Assembly (NCBI RefSeq): GCF_026342835.1
Contig: NZ_JAPEMI010000001.1
Span: 7,446,501 to 7,510,500, forward strand
Length of the DNA stretch: 64,000 bases
Direction: 5' to 3'
DNA from: Streptomyces sp. NBC_00154
GTDB lineage: Bacteria; Actinomycetota; Actinomycetes; Streptomycetales; Streptomycetaceae
The position numbers and the translations under genes were made by a program. Shown piece by piece: positions 16,918-24,353 of the stretch. Every line of letters begins with the position of its first letter. Positions within the stretch are counted from its first letter, which is position 1. The notes under the pieces were generated by a model that worked only from the letters and a program-made list of their open reading frames with translations, had not been told where the DNA came from and did no database searches.

Positions 16918-17453
16918 CCACGGGCGCCCGGGGTTGATGGTCTGCGGGACTTTGTCGGTGGTGGTTCGGCAGTGTGATGTCAGTGTGGTGGGTGTCGGGC
17001 TTCTGCTGTTCGATTTCCTGGCGTTCGTCGGAGTCGCAGCAGCCCTCATCAGCCATCGTCGTCTGACACGCTGAGGCGTGAGGTCAGTCGGCTACAGGGC
17101 CAGAGGGTCCGGATCGACAGGCCGTTGATGTCGTCGGTTGATCTTCCACAACGGTTCGCCGAACGGCTGCGCACCCTCGTCACCGATGCTCCGGGCGGGA
17201 CCGGGGCGGAAGTTTCACGCCACCGAAAGCCCAGGCCGTGCAGCCATCAACCAGGGTCTGTGTGTTGTTGGCATGGTGAACTCTCTTGTCGTTGTTCGTG
17301 TTTGAGGAATCCCCACTTGTGAGCGAACGATGCCTGATGCGTGACGTGACCAGGGCCGGTTTCGGAAGCTGGGGGGCGTGTCGGTTCTGAAGGGAGGCGT
17401 TCGTCGTAGGGTGAGAGGCAGCCGAAGGAGGCCAACGGCCGAGGGAGCCATGT

Positions 17454-17792
17454 ATGACGCGGTACCTGATCTCGTTCGATGACGGCGCGATGACCTTCCC
17501 CGAGGAGGAGTTGCCCGAGGTGGCCGAGGCCTCGCACGAGGTGGTGCGTCAGGCTCAGGACGCCGGTGTGTGGGTCTTCGGTGGTGGACTGGAAAGGCAG
17601 CAGGCGAGCGTCGTGGCCACCGACGGGACCGTCACCAGCGGACCGTACCCGGAGATCAAGGCGGTGCTCGGCGGGTTCTCGATCATCGATGTGCCCTCAC
17701 GTGAGGACGCGCTGGAGTGGGCTGCCAAGATCGCTGCCGCGTGCCGCTGTGCGCAAGAGGTCCGGGAGATCATGCCCGACTCGACCGTCTGA
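17454..17792 (+). CDS. YCII-related (DGPF-type) protein
   Basis: Small protein of 112 residues with a ferredoxin-like alpha/beta fold. It has the family layout: MTRYLISFDDGAM at the start, a central DGTVTSGPYPEIKAVLGGFS containing the GP(F/Y) and GGF signatures, and a closing EDALEWAAKIAAAC helix. Such proteins often occur with ECF sigma factors, but none is adjacent here. The ATG at 17454 follows GAAGGAGG at about 25 bases and a nearer GAGGGAG. Function is unknown beyond the fold. Confidence 0.8.
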   Translation: MTRYLISFDDGAMTFPEEELPEVAEASHEVVRQAQDAGVWVFGGGLERQQASVVATDGTVTSGPYPEIKAVLGGFSIIDVPSREDALEWAAKIAAACRCAQEVREIMPDSTV

Positions 17793-17868
17793 TCGAAGAC
17801 GACCTGTCGCGGCTGGGGCCTGGTTCGGAAGGGGCTCGTGACCTGCGGGATCGGCATGCTGCGCGCCT

Positions 17869-18070
17869 GTGGGCGACGCGGTTGGGCGGCATGATCTGAC
17901 GGACGAGGCGTGGGCGGTGGTCGAGGCGTTGCTGCCGGTCGCAGGATGCGGTCGTCCGGCGCGGAACCTGCGCCGGCAGGTCGACGGGATCCGGCACCGG
18001 GCCCGGCCGGGGTGCCCGTGGCGAGACGTGCCCGCCCTTCCGGGCTGGAAGGACGGGGGTTTGCGGTGGG
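17869..18070 (+). pseudogene. IS5-family transposase N-terminal remnant
   Basis: Reads GDAVGRHDLTDEAWAVVEAL, then GCGRPARNLRRQVDGIRHRA and PWRDVPALPGW, the DUF4096-type N-terminus of IS5-group transposases. Similarity stops near 18070 and the catalytic domain is absent. No terminal repeats were identified. Confidence 0.7.
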
Positions 18071-18243
18071 GAGGTCACGTTCGCAGGTCGCGGTCGTCGA
18101 CCAGGACGGTGCGGTGCAGGTCAACCGGAATCCACCCAACAGGGTCGGGACGGTGCTACGGATGATCGGCGATCCACCTCCATGCGGTCCACGTGCCGTG
18201 TCGCGGGCCGGGGGCGCCAGGCGTTTCACGCCCCCGGGGCTCG

Positions 18244-18465
18244 TCATCCGCTCGCGGCGTCCTCGGCCTCCCAGCGCAGCAGGTCGCCCGGCTGGCACTT
18301 GAGCACCTCGCAGAGCGCGGCGAGCGTCGCGAAGCGCACCGCCTTGGCGCGGCCGTTCTTGAGCACCGCCAGGTTGGCGGGCGTGATCCCTACGCGGTCC
18401 GCGAGCTCGCCCACGGACATCTTCCGCCTGGCCAGCATCACGTCGATGTCGACGGCGATCGGCAT
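18244..18465 (-). CDS. XRE-family HTH regulator paired with DUF2975 protein
   Basis: DNA-binding protein of 73 residues. The single HTH domain covers most of it: ARRKMSVGELADRVGITPAN then LAVLKNGRAKAVRFATLAAL, ending with the CQPGDLLRWEAED tail common to regulators of this pair. The start overlaps the stop of the DUF2975 gene (TGATG), so translation is coupled. The pair is widespread in Gram-positive bacteria and is usually self-regulating; a CTATCG-N5-CGATAG dyad before the operon is the likely site. Confidence 0.88.
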   Translation of the reverse strand: MPIAVDIDVMLARRKMSVGELADRVGITPANLAVLKNGRAKAVRFATLAALCEVLKCQPGDLLRWEAEDAASG

Positions 18466-18950
18466 CAGATCACCTCGTCCAACTCGGCCTGCATCTTCGC
18501 CGCTTCGACATCGCGCGCGACGGCCTGGGCGAGCAGCATCCGCAGCACGAGCACCATGAGCGCGACCCCCAGGATGGCCACGCCAACCCCGCCCATGATG
18601 ACGGTGACGCCCGGGTCGTCCCGCTGGCCCGGCGCATTGAGGGCCGTGACCGCGAACCACACGAGGGAAGCCGCCACGATCGCGCCGATCATGACGTCCA
18701 CGTACCGGAAGGCGGTGTGGGAGAACACGGTTCCGCGTCGCACCATCGCCACCAGCCGCCATACGCAGACCAGGGCGACCTGGACCGACACCATGCCCAG
18801 GATCGTGATGATGCGCAGCGGGGTCAGCGGGAGCGACCCCTCCTCGGGGTCGGTGGCCAACGCCCACACCATTCCTGCCTGTACGAACACGGTGCCGGCG
18901 AGCATCACCACGAGCACGGCCCGCAGCGCACACACTGTCAGCTTTCCCAT
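18465..18950 (-). CDS. DUF2975 membrane protein
   Basis: Protein of 161 residues with four transmembrane segments: AVLVVMLAGTVFVQAGMVWA near the start, IITILGMVSVQVALVCVWRL, VDVMIGAIVAASLVWFAVTA, and VIMGGVGVAILGVALMVLVL. It ends in a charged cytoplasmic tail. The order membrane protein then small XRE regulator is the standard DUF2975 operon. The ATG at 18950 was preferred over one at 18965 because only the former has a ribosome binding site (GGAAGGA). Function is unknown; a membrane sensor that holds or releases the regulator is a common suggestion, which is inference. Confidence 0.8.
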   Translation of the reverse strand: MGKLTVCALRAVLVVMLAGTVFVQAGMVWALATDPEEGSLPLTPLRIITILGMVSVQVALVCVWRLVAMVRRGTVFSHTAFRYVDVMIGAIVAASLVWFAVTALNAPGQRDDPGVTVIMGGVGVAILGVALMVLVLRMLLAQAVARDVEAAKMQAELDEVI

Positions 18951-18982
18951 GACCCATCCTTCCATCGAGTTACGATGGGAAT

Positions 18983-18999
18983 CTATCGAATATCGATAG
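18983..18999. promoter_or_regulatory. Dyad upstream of the DUF2975/XRE operon
   Basis: Inverted repeat CTATCG-N5-CGATAG, 33 bases before the DUF2975 start and AT-rich compared with its surroundings, so it may overlap the promoter. Confidence 0.5.
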
Positions 19000-19161
19000 G
19001 TGAAGCAAGAGCTGAGACGGAGGGCGGGCGGCGGTGTCGCACCGCGGCTGGACGTCGCCGCCTCCTCTCGTGGCGTGGCGTTCGCGCGAACCGTCTTGAT
19101 CTTGTCGAAGCCGGCCTCGCTTGAGCGCAAATCGGACGCCATGCGATTTCGCCGAAGCCCT

Positions 19162-19185
19162 GGGGTTGGTGGGTGGGTTGGGGGG
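19162..19185 (+). other. Candidate G-quadruplex within a GT-skewed leader
   Basis: Four G-runs of three or more (GGGG, GGG, GGG, GGGGGG) separated by short loops of 5, 1 and 2 bases. It opens a roughly 200-base stretch (to about 19370) in which the + strand is nearly all G and T, just before cvnA. Confidence 0.45.
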
Positions 19186-19384
19186 TGTGGTTGGTGTGTG
19201 TCTTGGTGTGTGGTGGGGGTTGATCCTTTTGGTGTGGGACCCGATAGGGTCGGTTGTGGCGCTGCGGGTTGACGTGGGTGTGTGGGGTTGTCTCGCGTTG
19301 TGTTTTGTGTGGTGTCTGGTGTGCTGTGTGTGGTGTTTGTGTGTGTTGTCTTTTTTGTTCGGTCGTTTGCTTCGAAGGATGCAG

Positions 19385-21433
19385 ATGGAACTTGCCTCTC
19401 CGCCTTCGGCGGGGCGTGCGTTGGTTGTTTCGTATAGCTGGTGGTTGATGCCGTTGGCTTTAGGGGCTGGGACGGTCGCTGCGGTGGTCGGGGGTCCTGA
19501 TCAGGTTCAGGTTCCTGCGGCGTTTGTGGGTGTGGCGGCTACTGCGGCCAGTGCTGTGTGTGTGCGTTTGTTGGTGCGTGCTCGGGGGCAGTTGCGGCGT
19601 GGTGATGAGGGTTTCCGGCGGTCGCAGGCTGAGTTGTCGCGGCAGTGGGAGCAGCATGTTGCGGGTCTGGAGGGGAGTTTCGGGGCTGAGCGGTCGGGTC
19701 TGCGTGCGGATCTGGTCGAGCAGGCCCGGGATTTCGAGGCTCGGCTTGTTGAGTTGGCGCGGGCGCATGAGGCTGGTGTGGTGGCGCAGGCGGGGGTGTG
19801 GGAGGAGCGGCTTGCTGTTCAGCGGGCTGTGGTGGGCAGGCTCGGGGATGTGTATTTGCCTGATGCGTTGAAGCGTTTGCGGGAGGGGGAGGCCATTGAT
19901 GACATTTTGTTGGAGGTCGGCCGGGACGCGGATGCGGGACCGCAGTTGGGTGCGGAGTTGCGGAAGGTTCTGCGGGCTGCGTTGATCGGTGTGGAGGAGG
20001 AGTTCGACCGGTCGACGTCGGCGGAGCAGGCTGTGATCAGTATTGGCAGCCGGATTCATGTGCTGACGAGTAAGTTGCGTGGGCGGTTGCATGAGATGCA
20101 GGGTGAGCACGGGCGGTTGCCTGTGGTGGCCCGGGGTCTTATGGAGTTGGACCAGGAGATCGGTCCTGCTGACTGTCTGGCGGCCAGTGTCGGTGTGCTG
20201 GGGGGTTCGGACCGGCCGGGGCGGCAGTGGCAGGAGCCGCAGCGGCTGTTGAGTGTGGTGCGTGGTGGTATCGGCCGGATCAAGGATTTCGATCGTGTCC
20301 AGGTCCGTCATCTGCCTGAGCTGGGTGTTGATGGGGGTCTGGTGGACCACCTCACGCTGATTTTTGCGCATCTTCTGGATAATGCGGCGCGGTACTCGCC
20401 GCCGACCGAGGCTGTGGTCGTCTCGGGTAAGGAGGTGCCCAATGGGGTCGGTATTGAGATCCAGGATGCGGGCAAGGGGCTGAGCGAGGAGAAGAAGCGC
20501 GAGGCGGAGCAGTCCTTGGCGGGTACGTCGAGGGGTCCGGGTCTCGGTGGTATCTCGGAGGACGCGAATTTGGGTCTGCGTGTGGTGGGGGCCCTGGCGC
20601 GTCGTTATGGGATCCGGGTGACTTTCGCGGACTCGCCGTGGCTGGGCACGTCGGTGGTTGTGGTCGTGCCGCACAAGTTTTTCAGCCAGTTGCCTGCTGT
20701 GGTGAGCGGGCCGCCCGCGCCCGCGGCCGCGGCCCCGGCCGCGGTGGCGGTGGCGGAGCCGGTGCGCACGGTGGCGGTGGGGGCGTCTGGTGTGGTGGAC
20801 ACCACGCCCGGTGGGCTGCCCAGGCGCCGCAGTATTCGTAACGACCTTGTGGGACCGCAGCCCGGTGGTGCCGTCCGTGGGCAGAGCGTGGCCGCGGTGC
20901 CGCCCGATGCGTCGTTCGCGGGCCTTGCCGCGTTTGCCACGGCCGGGCGGGAAAGCGGTCCGCCGCATGAGACGGCTACGGACCGGGCCCCGGTCACGGA
21001 CGGTGCCTCGGCTACGGACCGTGCCCCGGTCACGGACGGTGCCTCGGCTACGGACCGGGCCCCGGTCACGGACGGTGCCTCGGCTACGGACCGTGCCCCG
21101 GTCACGGACGGTGCCTCGGCTACGGACCGGGCCCCGGTCACGGACCGCACCCCGCCCTTGGATGGCGTCCCGGTCACAAGCAACGTCCCGGTCACCAACG
21201 CCCTGGTTACGGACCGTGCCCCGGTCATGGATGGCGTCCCGGTCACACACAACGCCCTGGTCACGGGCGGCGCCTCGGCTACGGATGGTGTCCCGGTCAC
21301 GGACCGCTCCCCGGCCGCGGGCCGTGTCTCGGCCGTGGGTGGTGTCCCGGTTGTGGGTGGTGAGCGGGTTATGGATGGCGAGATGGCTGCCGTACGCGAG
21401 TTGAACGAGCACCGCACTGAAGAGAGCGACTAG
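19385..21433 (+). CDS. cvnA: Conservon sensor histidine kinase-like protein CvnA
   Basis: Membrane-bound ATPase/kinase-like protein of 682 residues. Two N-terminal transmembrane segments (about 15-60) are followed by a long charged coiled coil (65-160), a dimerisation-like region, and an HATPase domain (about 320-430). The N box is LIFAHLLDNAARYSPP and the G1/G2 boxes are IEIQDAGKGLSEEKK and EDANLGLRVVGALARRYG. The C-terminal 200 residues are low complexity and include 12-residue tandem repeats (TDRAPVTDGASA). The start was set at ATG 19385, five bases after GAAGGA; the frame is open further up to 19121, but that part is the GT-skewed leader. It is the first gene of a tightly packed cvnABCDE operon, where CvnA is thought to control the GTPase CvnD in a membrane complex. 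Confidence 0.88.
   Translation: MELASPPSAGRALVVSYSWWLMPLALGAGTVAAVVGGPDQVQVPAAFVGVAATAASAVCVRLLVRARGQLRRGDEGFRRSQAELSRQWEQHVAGLEGSFGAERSGLRADLVEQARDFEARLVELARAHEAGVVAQAGVWEERLAVQRAVVGRLGDVYLPDALKRLREGEAIDDILLEVGRDADAGPQLGAELRKVLRAALIGVEEEFDRSTSAEQAVISIGSRIHVLTSKLRGRLHEMQGEHGRLPVVARGLMELDQEIGPADCLAASVGVLGGSDRPGRQWQEPQRLLSVVRGGIGRIKDFDRVQVRHLPELGVDGGLVDHLTLIFAHLLDNAARYSPPTEAVVVSGKEVPNGVGIEIQDAGKGLSEEKKREAEQSLAGTSRGPGLGGISEDANLGLRVVGALARRYGIRVTFADSPWLGTSVVVVVPHKFFSQLPAVVSGPPAPAAAAPAAVAVAEPVRTVAVGASGVVDTTPGGLPRRRSIRNDLVGPQPGGAVRGQSVAAVPPDASFAGLAAFATAGRESGPPHETATDRAPVTDGASATDRAPVTDGASATDRAPVTDGASATDRAPVTDGASATDRAPVTDRTPPLDGVPVTSNVPVTNALVTDRAPVMDGVPVTHNALVTGGASATDGVPVTDRSPAAGRVSAVGGVPVVGGERVMDGEMAAVRELNEHRTEESD
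20974..21151 (+). repeat. 36-bp tandem repeats inside cvnA
   Basis: Units begin at 20974, 21010, 21046, 21082 and 21118 (the fifth incomplete), exactly 36 bases apart, and encode TDRAPVTDGASA. Units 1, 3 and 5 read GACCGGGCC and units 2 and 4 GACCGTGCC, so a 72-bp dimer was duplicated. More diverged units continue to about 21390. Confidence 0.9.
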
Positions 21434-21437
21434 TCCC

Positions 21438-21848
21438 ATGACGCAACAGGGAACCGATGTGAGCTGGGCGCTCCGTGATCTGACGGAGAGCATCAAGGAG
21501 ATTCGTTTCGCCCTCGTGGCATCGAGTGACGGTAAGGCGATCACTTCGTATGGTGCCGAGGACCCCGATGATGTGGACCGGTTCGCGGCTGTGGTCGCGG
21601 GGTTGCAGGCGTTGGCCCAGCCGGTGGCCAAGCAGTTCCCGAAGTATGCGGGGCAGCTGCGGCTCGCGATGATCGAGGTGGACGGGGGGCACTTGTTCGT
21701 GGTGCGGGCGGGTGTGGAGACGTATCTCGGGGTGCTGGCGAGGGAGGGTCTTGATCAGGGGCTTCTGGGTCATCAGATGAGGGATCTGGCCCGCAGGATG
21801 GGTGAGCTCCTTGGTACCACTGCTCGCCTGGACGAGCACTCTGGATGA
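21438..21848 (+). CDS. cvnB: Roadblock/LC7 protein CvnB
   Basis: Cytoplasmic protein of 136 residues with the Roadblock/LC7 fold. The family pattern is seen in SWALRDLTESIKEIRFALVA, SSDGKAITSYG, DRFAAVVAGLQALAQPVAKQ, and the strand VDGGHLFVVRAGVETYLGVL. Proteins of this type modulate small GTPases; in conservons CvnB sits with CvnA and CvnD. It starts 4 bases after the cvnA stop and overlaps cvnC by ATGA, so it is translated as part of the same unit. Confidence 0.93.
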   Translation: MTQQGTDVSWALRDLTESIKEIRFALVASSDGKAITSYGAEDPDDVDRFAAVVAGLQALAQPVAKQFPKYAGQLRLAMIEVDGGHLFVVRAGVETYLGVLAREGLDQGLLGHQMRDLARRMGELLGTTARLDEHSG

Positions 21849-22216
21849 GTGTTTCCCGTCGTCTAACGGACCCGTCCGGTCTTGAGCGCTACTACGTCCT
21901 TACCGGTGGCCGCAGCGGGCCGGGCGGTTTTGCGGCGAGTCTTGATGTGGCGACCCTTGTCGTTGCGCGTGCTGCTGCCGCTCCGGGTATGCAGCATGAG
22001 CACGAGGAGATCATCCGGCGCTGCCGCGATCCGTTGTCGGTGGCCGAACTGGGCGCTCATCTCGGGTTGCCGTTCAACATTCTCGCGGTGCTCCTGGCCG
22101 ATCTGCTGGACGCAGGCCGCGTCGAGGCCCGTAATCCCATTCCGGCGTCAGGCGCCGGCCGCGGGCCCGACCTCGCGCTCCTTGAGGAGGTACTCAGTGG
22201 ACTTCAAAGGCTTTGA
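21845..22216 (+). CDS. cvnC: DUF742 winged-helix protein CvnC
   Basis: Protein of 123 residues with the DUF742 fold, a winged-helix-like domain. Visible blocks are DPSGLERYYVLTGGR, the HEHEEIIRRCRDPLSVAELG helix pair, and LGLPFNILAVLLADLLDAGR. It overlaps cvnB by the ATGA and runs 20 bases into cvnD. Its biochemical role in the conservon is not settled; interaction with CvnA/CvnB is the usual view. Confidence 0.93.
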   Translation: MSVSRRLTDPSGLERYYVLTGGRSGPGGFAASLDVATLVVARAAAAPGMQHEHEEIIRRCRDPLSVAELGAHLGLPFNILAVLLADLLDAGRVEARNPIPASGAGRGPDLALLEEVLSGLQRL

Positions 22217-22811
22217 TCATCCCGACCAGAGGTCGGGCGGTGGCACCCGCTCGGTGAAGGTGATGATCGCCGGCGGGTTCGGCACGGGAAAGACCACCAT
22301 GGTGGGGTCGGTCAGCGATATCGAGCCGCTGACGACCGAGGAGACGCTGACGCAGGCCAGTGTCGGTGTCGATAATCTGATCGGTGTGGTGGACAAGACG
22401 CAGACCACCGTCAGTCTGGATTTCGGGAAGATCGGTATCAACGACGAGTTGGTGCTTTATCTGTTCGGGACGCCGGGCCAGGAGCGGTTCTGGTTTCTGT
22501 GGAACGGTCTGTTCAAGGGGGCTCTGGGGGCGGTGGTGTTGGTGGACACGCGTCGTCTGGCGTCGAGTTTCAGGGCGATCGAGGAGATGGAGCGGCAGGA
22601 CGTCCCCTTTGTTATCGCGCTGAATGTTTTCCCGGATTCCAAGGAGCATCCGATCGAGGAGATCCGTGATGCCCTGGACATCTCTGCGCACACCCCGATC
22701 GTGGCCTGCGATGCCCGGGACCGGGCGTCGAGCCGTGACGTTCTTGTCGCGCTGATACGCCATCTGAAGGAACGCTCCACCGCTGCTGCTGCTGTTGTGG
22801 AGTCTCGATGA
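22197..22811 (+). CDS. cvnD: Small GTPase CvnD
   Basis: Ras-like P-loop GTPase of 204 residues. The G1 loop is GGFGTGKTT, the switch region has TQASVGVDNL, G3 reads YLFGTPGQERF with the catalytic-type glutamine, and the G4 position is ALNVFPDS, an atypical NxFP in place of NKxD that is usual for CvnD proteins. The start is GTG at 22197 with GAGGAGG upstream; longer frames overlap all of cvnC and were rejected. It overlaps the following P450 gene by ATGA. Confidence 0.93.
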   Translation: MDFKGFDHPDQRSGGGTRSVKVMIAGGFGTGKTTMVGSVSDIEPLTTEETLTQASVGVDNLIGVVDKTQTTVSLDFGKIGINDELVLYLFGTPGQERFWFLWNGLFKGALGAVVLVDTRRLASSFRAIEEMERQDVPFVIALNVFPDSKEHPIEEIRDALDISAHTPIVACDARDRASSRDVLVALIRHLKERSTAAAAVVESR

Positions 22812-24076
22812 ACGACCAGCTCACCCATGGCTCCTCCGCCCCCGGTGGCTGCCCTGTCGCGCACGGCGGCGCCGGCGATCTGACCCGGCTGTACGGGCCG
22901 GACGCGGCACTGGACCCGCACGGCATCTACGGGCGGCTGCGCAAGGAGCACGGGGCGGTGGCGCCGGTACTCCTTGAGGGCGACATCCCGGCGTGGCTGG
23001 TCCTGGGCTACCGCGAGAACCGGCGGGTGCTGGACAACCCCCGCCAGTTCAGCCGGGATTCGCGTATCTGGCGGGACTGGAAGGAAGGACGTGTCGAGGC
23101 CACCTCGCCGCTGATCCCGATGCTGGGCTGGCGCCCCGACTGCGTGTCCCAGGACGGTGAGCCGCACCGCAGGCTCCGCGGGGCGGTCACCGACAATCTG
23201 CAGACCCTCGCCGGCCGCGGTATCCGCCGTCATGTCACGCACTTCGCGAACAAGCAGATCGACGCGTTCGCCGACGCGGGCGGCGCCGACCTGGTGGGCG
23301 ACTACGCCGAGTACCTGCCGATGCTCGTACTGACCAGGCTGTTCGGGCTCCCGGCGGCCGAGGGGCACAACCTTGCCGTCTCCTGTGCCCAGGTCATCAA
23401 GGGCGGTGAGGGAGCTCTCGCCCACAACGACCGGATCATGGAGATCCTCGGGGAACTCGCCGAGCGCAAGCGTGCCGAGCCGGGCTCCGACTTCACCACC
23501 GGGCTGCTCGGACACGAGGCCGGCCTCGATGACGACGAGATCCTCAGCCATCTGCGCCTGGTGCTGATCACCGCGCACACCACCACCAGCAATCTGCTGG
23601 CCCGGGTGCTGCAGCTGATCCTCACCGACACCTCCCGGCTCGCGGGGCTGGTGAGCGGACAGCTCAACATCACCACGGTCGTCGAAGAGGTGATGTGGAA
23701 CACCCCGCCGCTCGCCGTCCTGCCCGGGCGCTTCGCCACCGCTGACCTCGAACTCGCCGGTCACCACATCAAGGAGGGCGACCTGCTGGTGCTCGGGCTC
23801 ACCGCCGGCAACCTCGACCCGGAGATCCGTCCCGATACCGGGGTCTCCATCCAGGGCAACCAGTCGCACCTCGCGTTCAGCGGCGGCGCGCACGAGTGTC
23901 CGGGCCAGAACATCGGCCAGGCCATCATCGAGACGGCCGTCGACGTCCTGGTGCACCGGCTGCCGGGACTGCGCCTGGCCGTGCCGGCCGACGACCTCAC
24001 CTCGACCGCCTCCACCTGGGAGGCACGCCTGGACAGTCTCCCGGTCGAGTTCGCGGCACAGACCGCCGCCGTCTGA
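22808..24076 (+). CDS. Conservon cytochrome P450 lacking EXXR (CYP157-like)
   Basis: Soluble P450 of 422 residues, fifth gene of the conservon. The heme-cysteine loop HLAFSGGAHECPGQNIGQ is intact. The I-helix reads LITAHTTTSN. The K-helix motif that should be EXXR reads EVMW in VVEEVMWNTPPLAVLPGR, so the arginine is tryptophan. Loss of EXXR is an established trait of the CYP157 family of Streptomyces, whose members often lie in conservons, so this is probably a true CYP157-type protein and not a broken gene. Co-translation with CvnD (ATGA overlap) suggests a role coupled to the GTPase complex. Substrate unknown. Confidence 0.9.
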   Translation: MNDQLTHGSSAPGGCPVAHGGAGDLTRLYGPDAALDPHGIYGRLRKEHGAVAPVLLEGDIPAWLVLGYRENRRVLDNPRQFSRDSRIWRDWKEGRVEATSPLIPMLGWRPDCVSQDGEPHRRLRGAVTDNLQTLAGRGIRRHVTHFANKQIDAFADAGGADLVGDYAEYLPMLVLTRLFGLPAAEGHNLAVSCAQVIKGGEGALAHNDRIMEILGELAERKRAEPGSDFTTGLLGHEAGLDDDEILSHLRLVLITAHTTTSNLLARVLQLILTDTSRLAGLVSGQLNITTVVEEVMWNTPPLAVLPGRFATADLELAGHHIKEGDLLVLGLTAGNLDPEIRPDTGVSIQGNQSHLAFSGGAHECPGQNIGQAIIETAVDVLVHRLPGLRLAVPADDLTSTASTWEARLDSLPVEFAAQTAAV

Positions 24077-24098
24077 CCCGACCACCGGTTAAGTGATC

Positions 24099-24139
24099 CG
24101 TCTCTGCCCGGCCGGACGTGCCGACCGGGCAGAGACGGC
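24099..24139. terminator. Terminator after the conservon
   Basis: An 18-bp stem with one mismatch (24099-24116 with 24122-24139) and a 5-base loop, 22 bases after the P450 stop. Its core is shared with the terminator at 24308-24334. Confidence 0.8.
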
Positions 24140-24151
24140 AGGGTCTTGTCT

Positions 24152-24249
24152 GATACTGCGAGCAGTTCATCGAGCGGACCCTTGCCCGCCAATTCGGCGG
24201 TGGCGGCCGGGCCTTCCTTCGATGAGGCATACCGGCCGGTGGTCGGTGC
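24152..24249 (-). pseudogene. 3' relic of a second terpene cyclase gene
   Basis: On the minus strand it reads GRYASSKEGPAATAELAGKG then PLDELLAV, nearly identical to the last 28 residues of the intact cyclase at 24354-25385, but the stop codon is lost (TCA in its place). Nothing upstream of the relic resembles the rest of the enzyme. The terminator-like inverted repeat next to the intact gene is repeated here too. This indicates a former tandem copy almost fully deleted, or a partial duplication. Confidence 0.8.
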
Positions 24250-24307
24250 CTGCTGGTGGTTGCTGTTGATCGGGTGCTGATCAGGCTGCTGGTGGGTGAT
24301 CGGTTTT

Positions 24308-24334
24308 TGCCCGGCCGGACGTGCCGGCCGGGCA
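24308..24334. terminator. Terminator of the terpene cyclase gene
   Basis: Perfect 11-bp stem (24308-24318 with 24324-24334) with a 5-base loop, 20 bases past the cyclase stop on the minus strand. Confidence 0.75.
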
Positions 24335-24353
24335 GAGCAGGCGGGGCCTTGTC

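Noticed and set aside
17262..17325. Possible further TnpB-element end (GAGGAATCCCCA)
   Set aside because: The short match lacks the hairpin and the TCAA end seen in the other copies.
19121..19384. Upstream extension of cvnA adding two hydrophobic stretches
   Set aside because: No ribosome binding site near 19121, extreme GT composition, and ATG 19385 has a well-placed GAAGGA. Kept as a regulatory leader with reservation.
20974..21151. Regular repeats that might suggest a CRISPR array
   Set aside because: Units are contiguous without spacers, in frame, and encode a peptide repeat inside cvnA.
19460..21631. 723-codon open frame on the minus strand
   Set aside because: It is antisense to cvnA and cvnB; low-complexity Arg/His/Thr-rich product without any domain, while the plus strand encodes recognisable kinase and Roadblock domains.
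22457..24085. 542-codon open frame on the minus strand
   Set aside because: Antisense to cvnD and the P450; no domain recognised.
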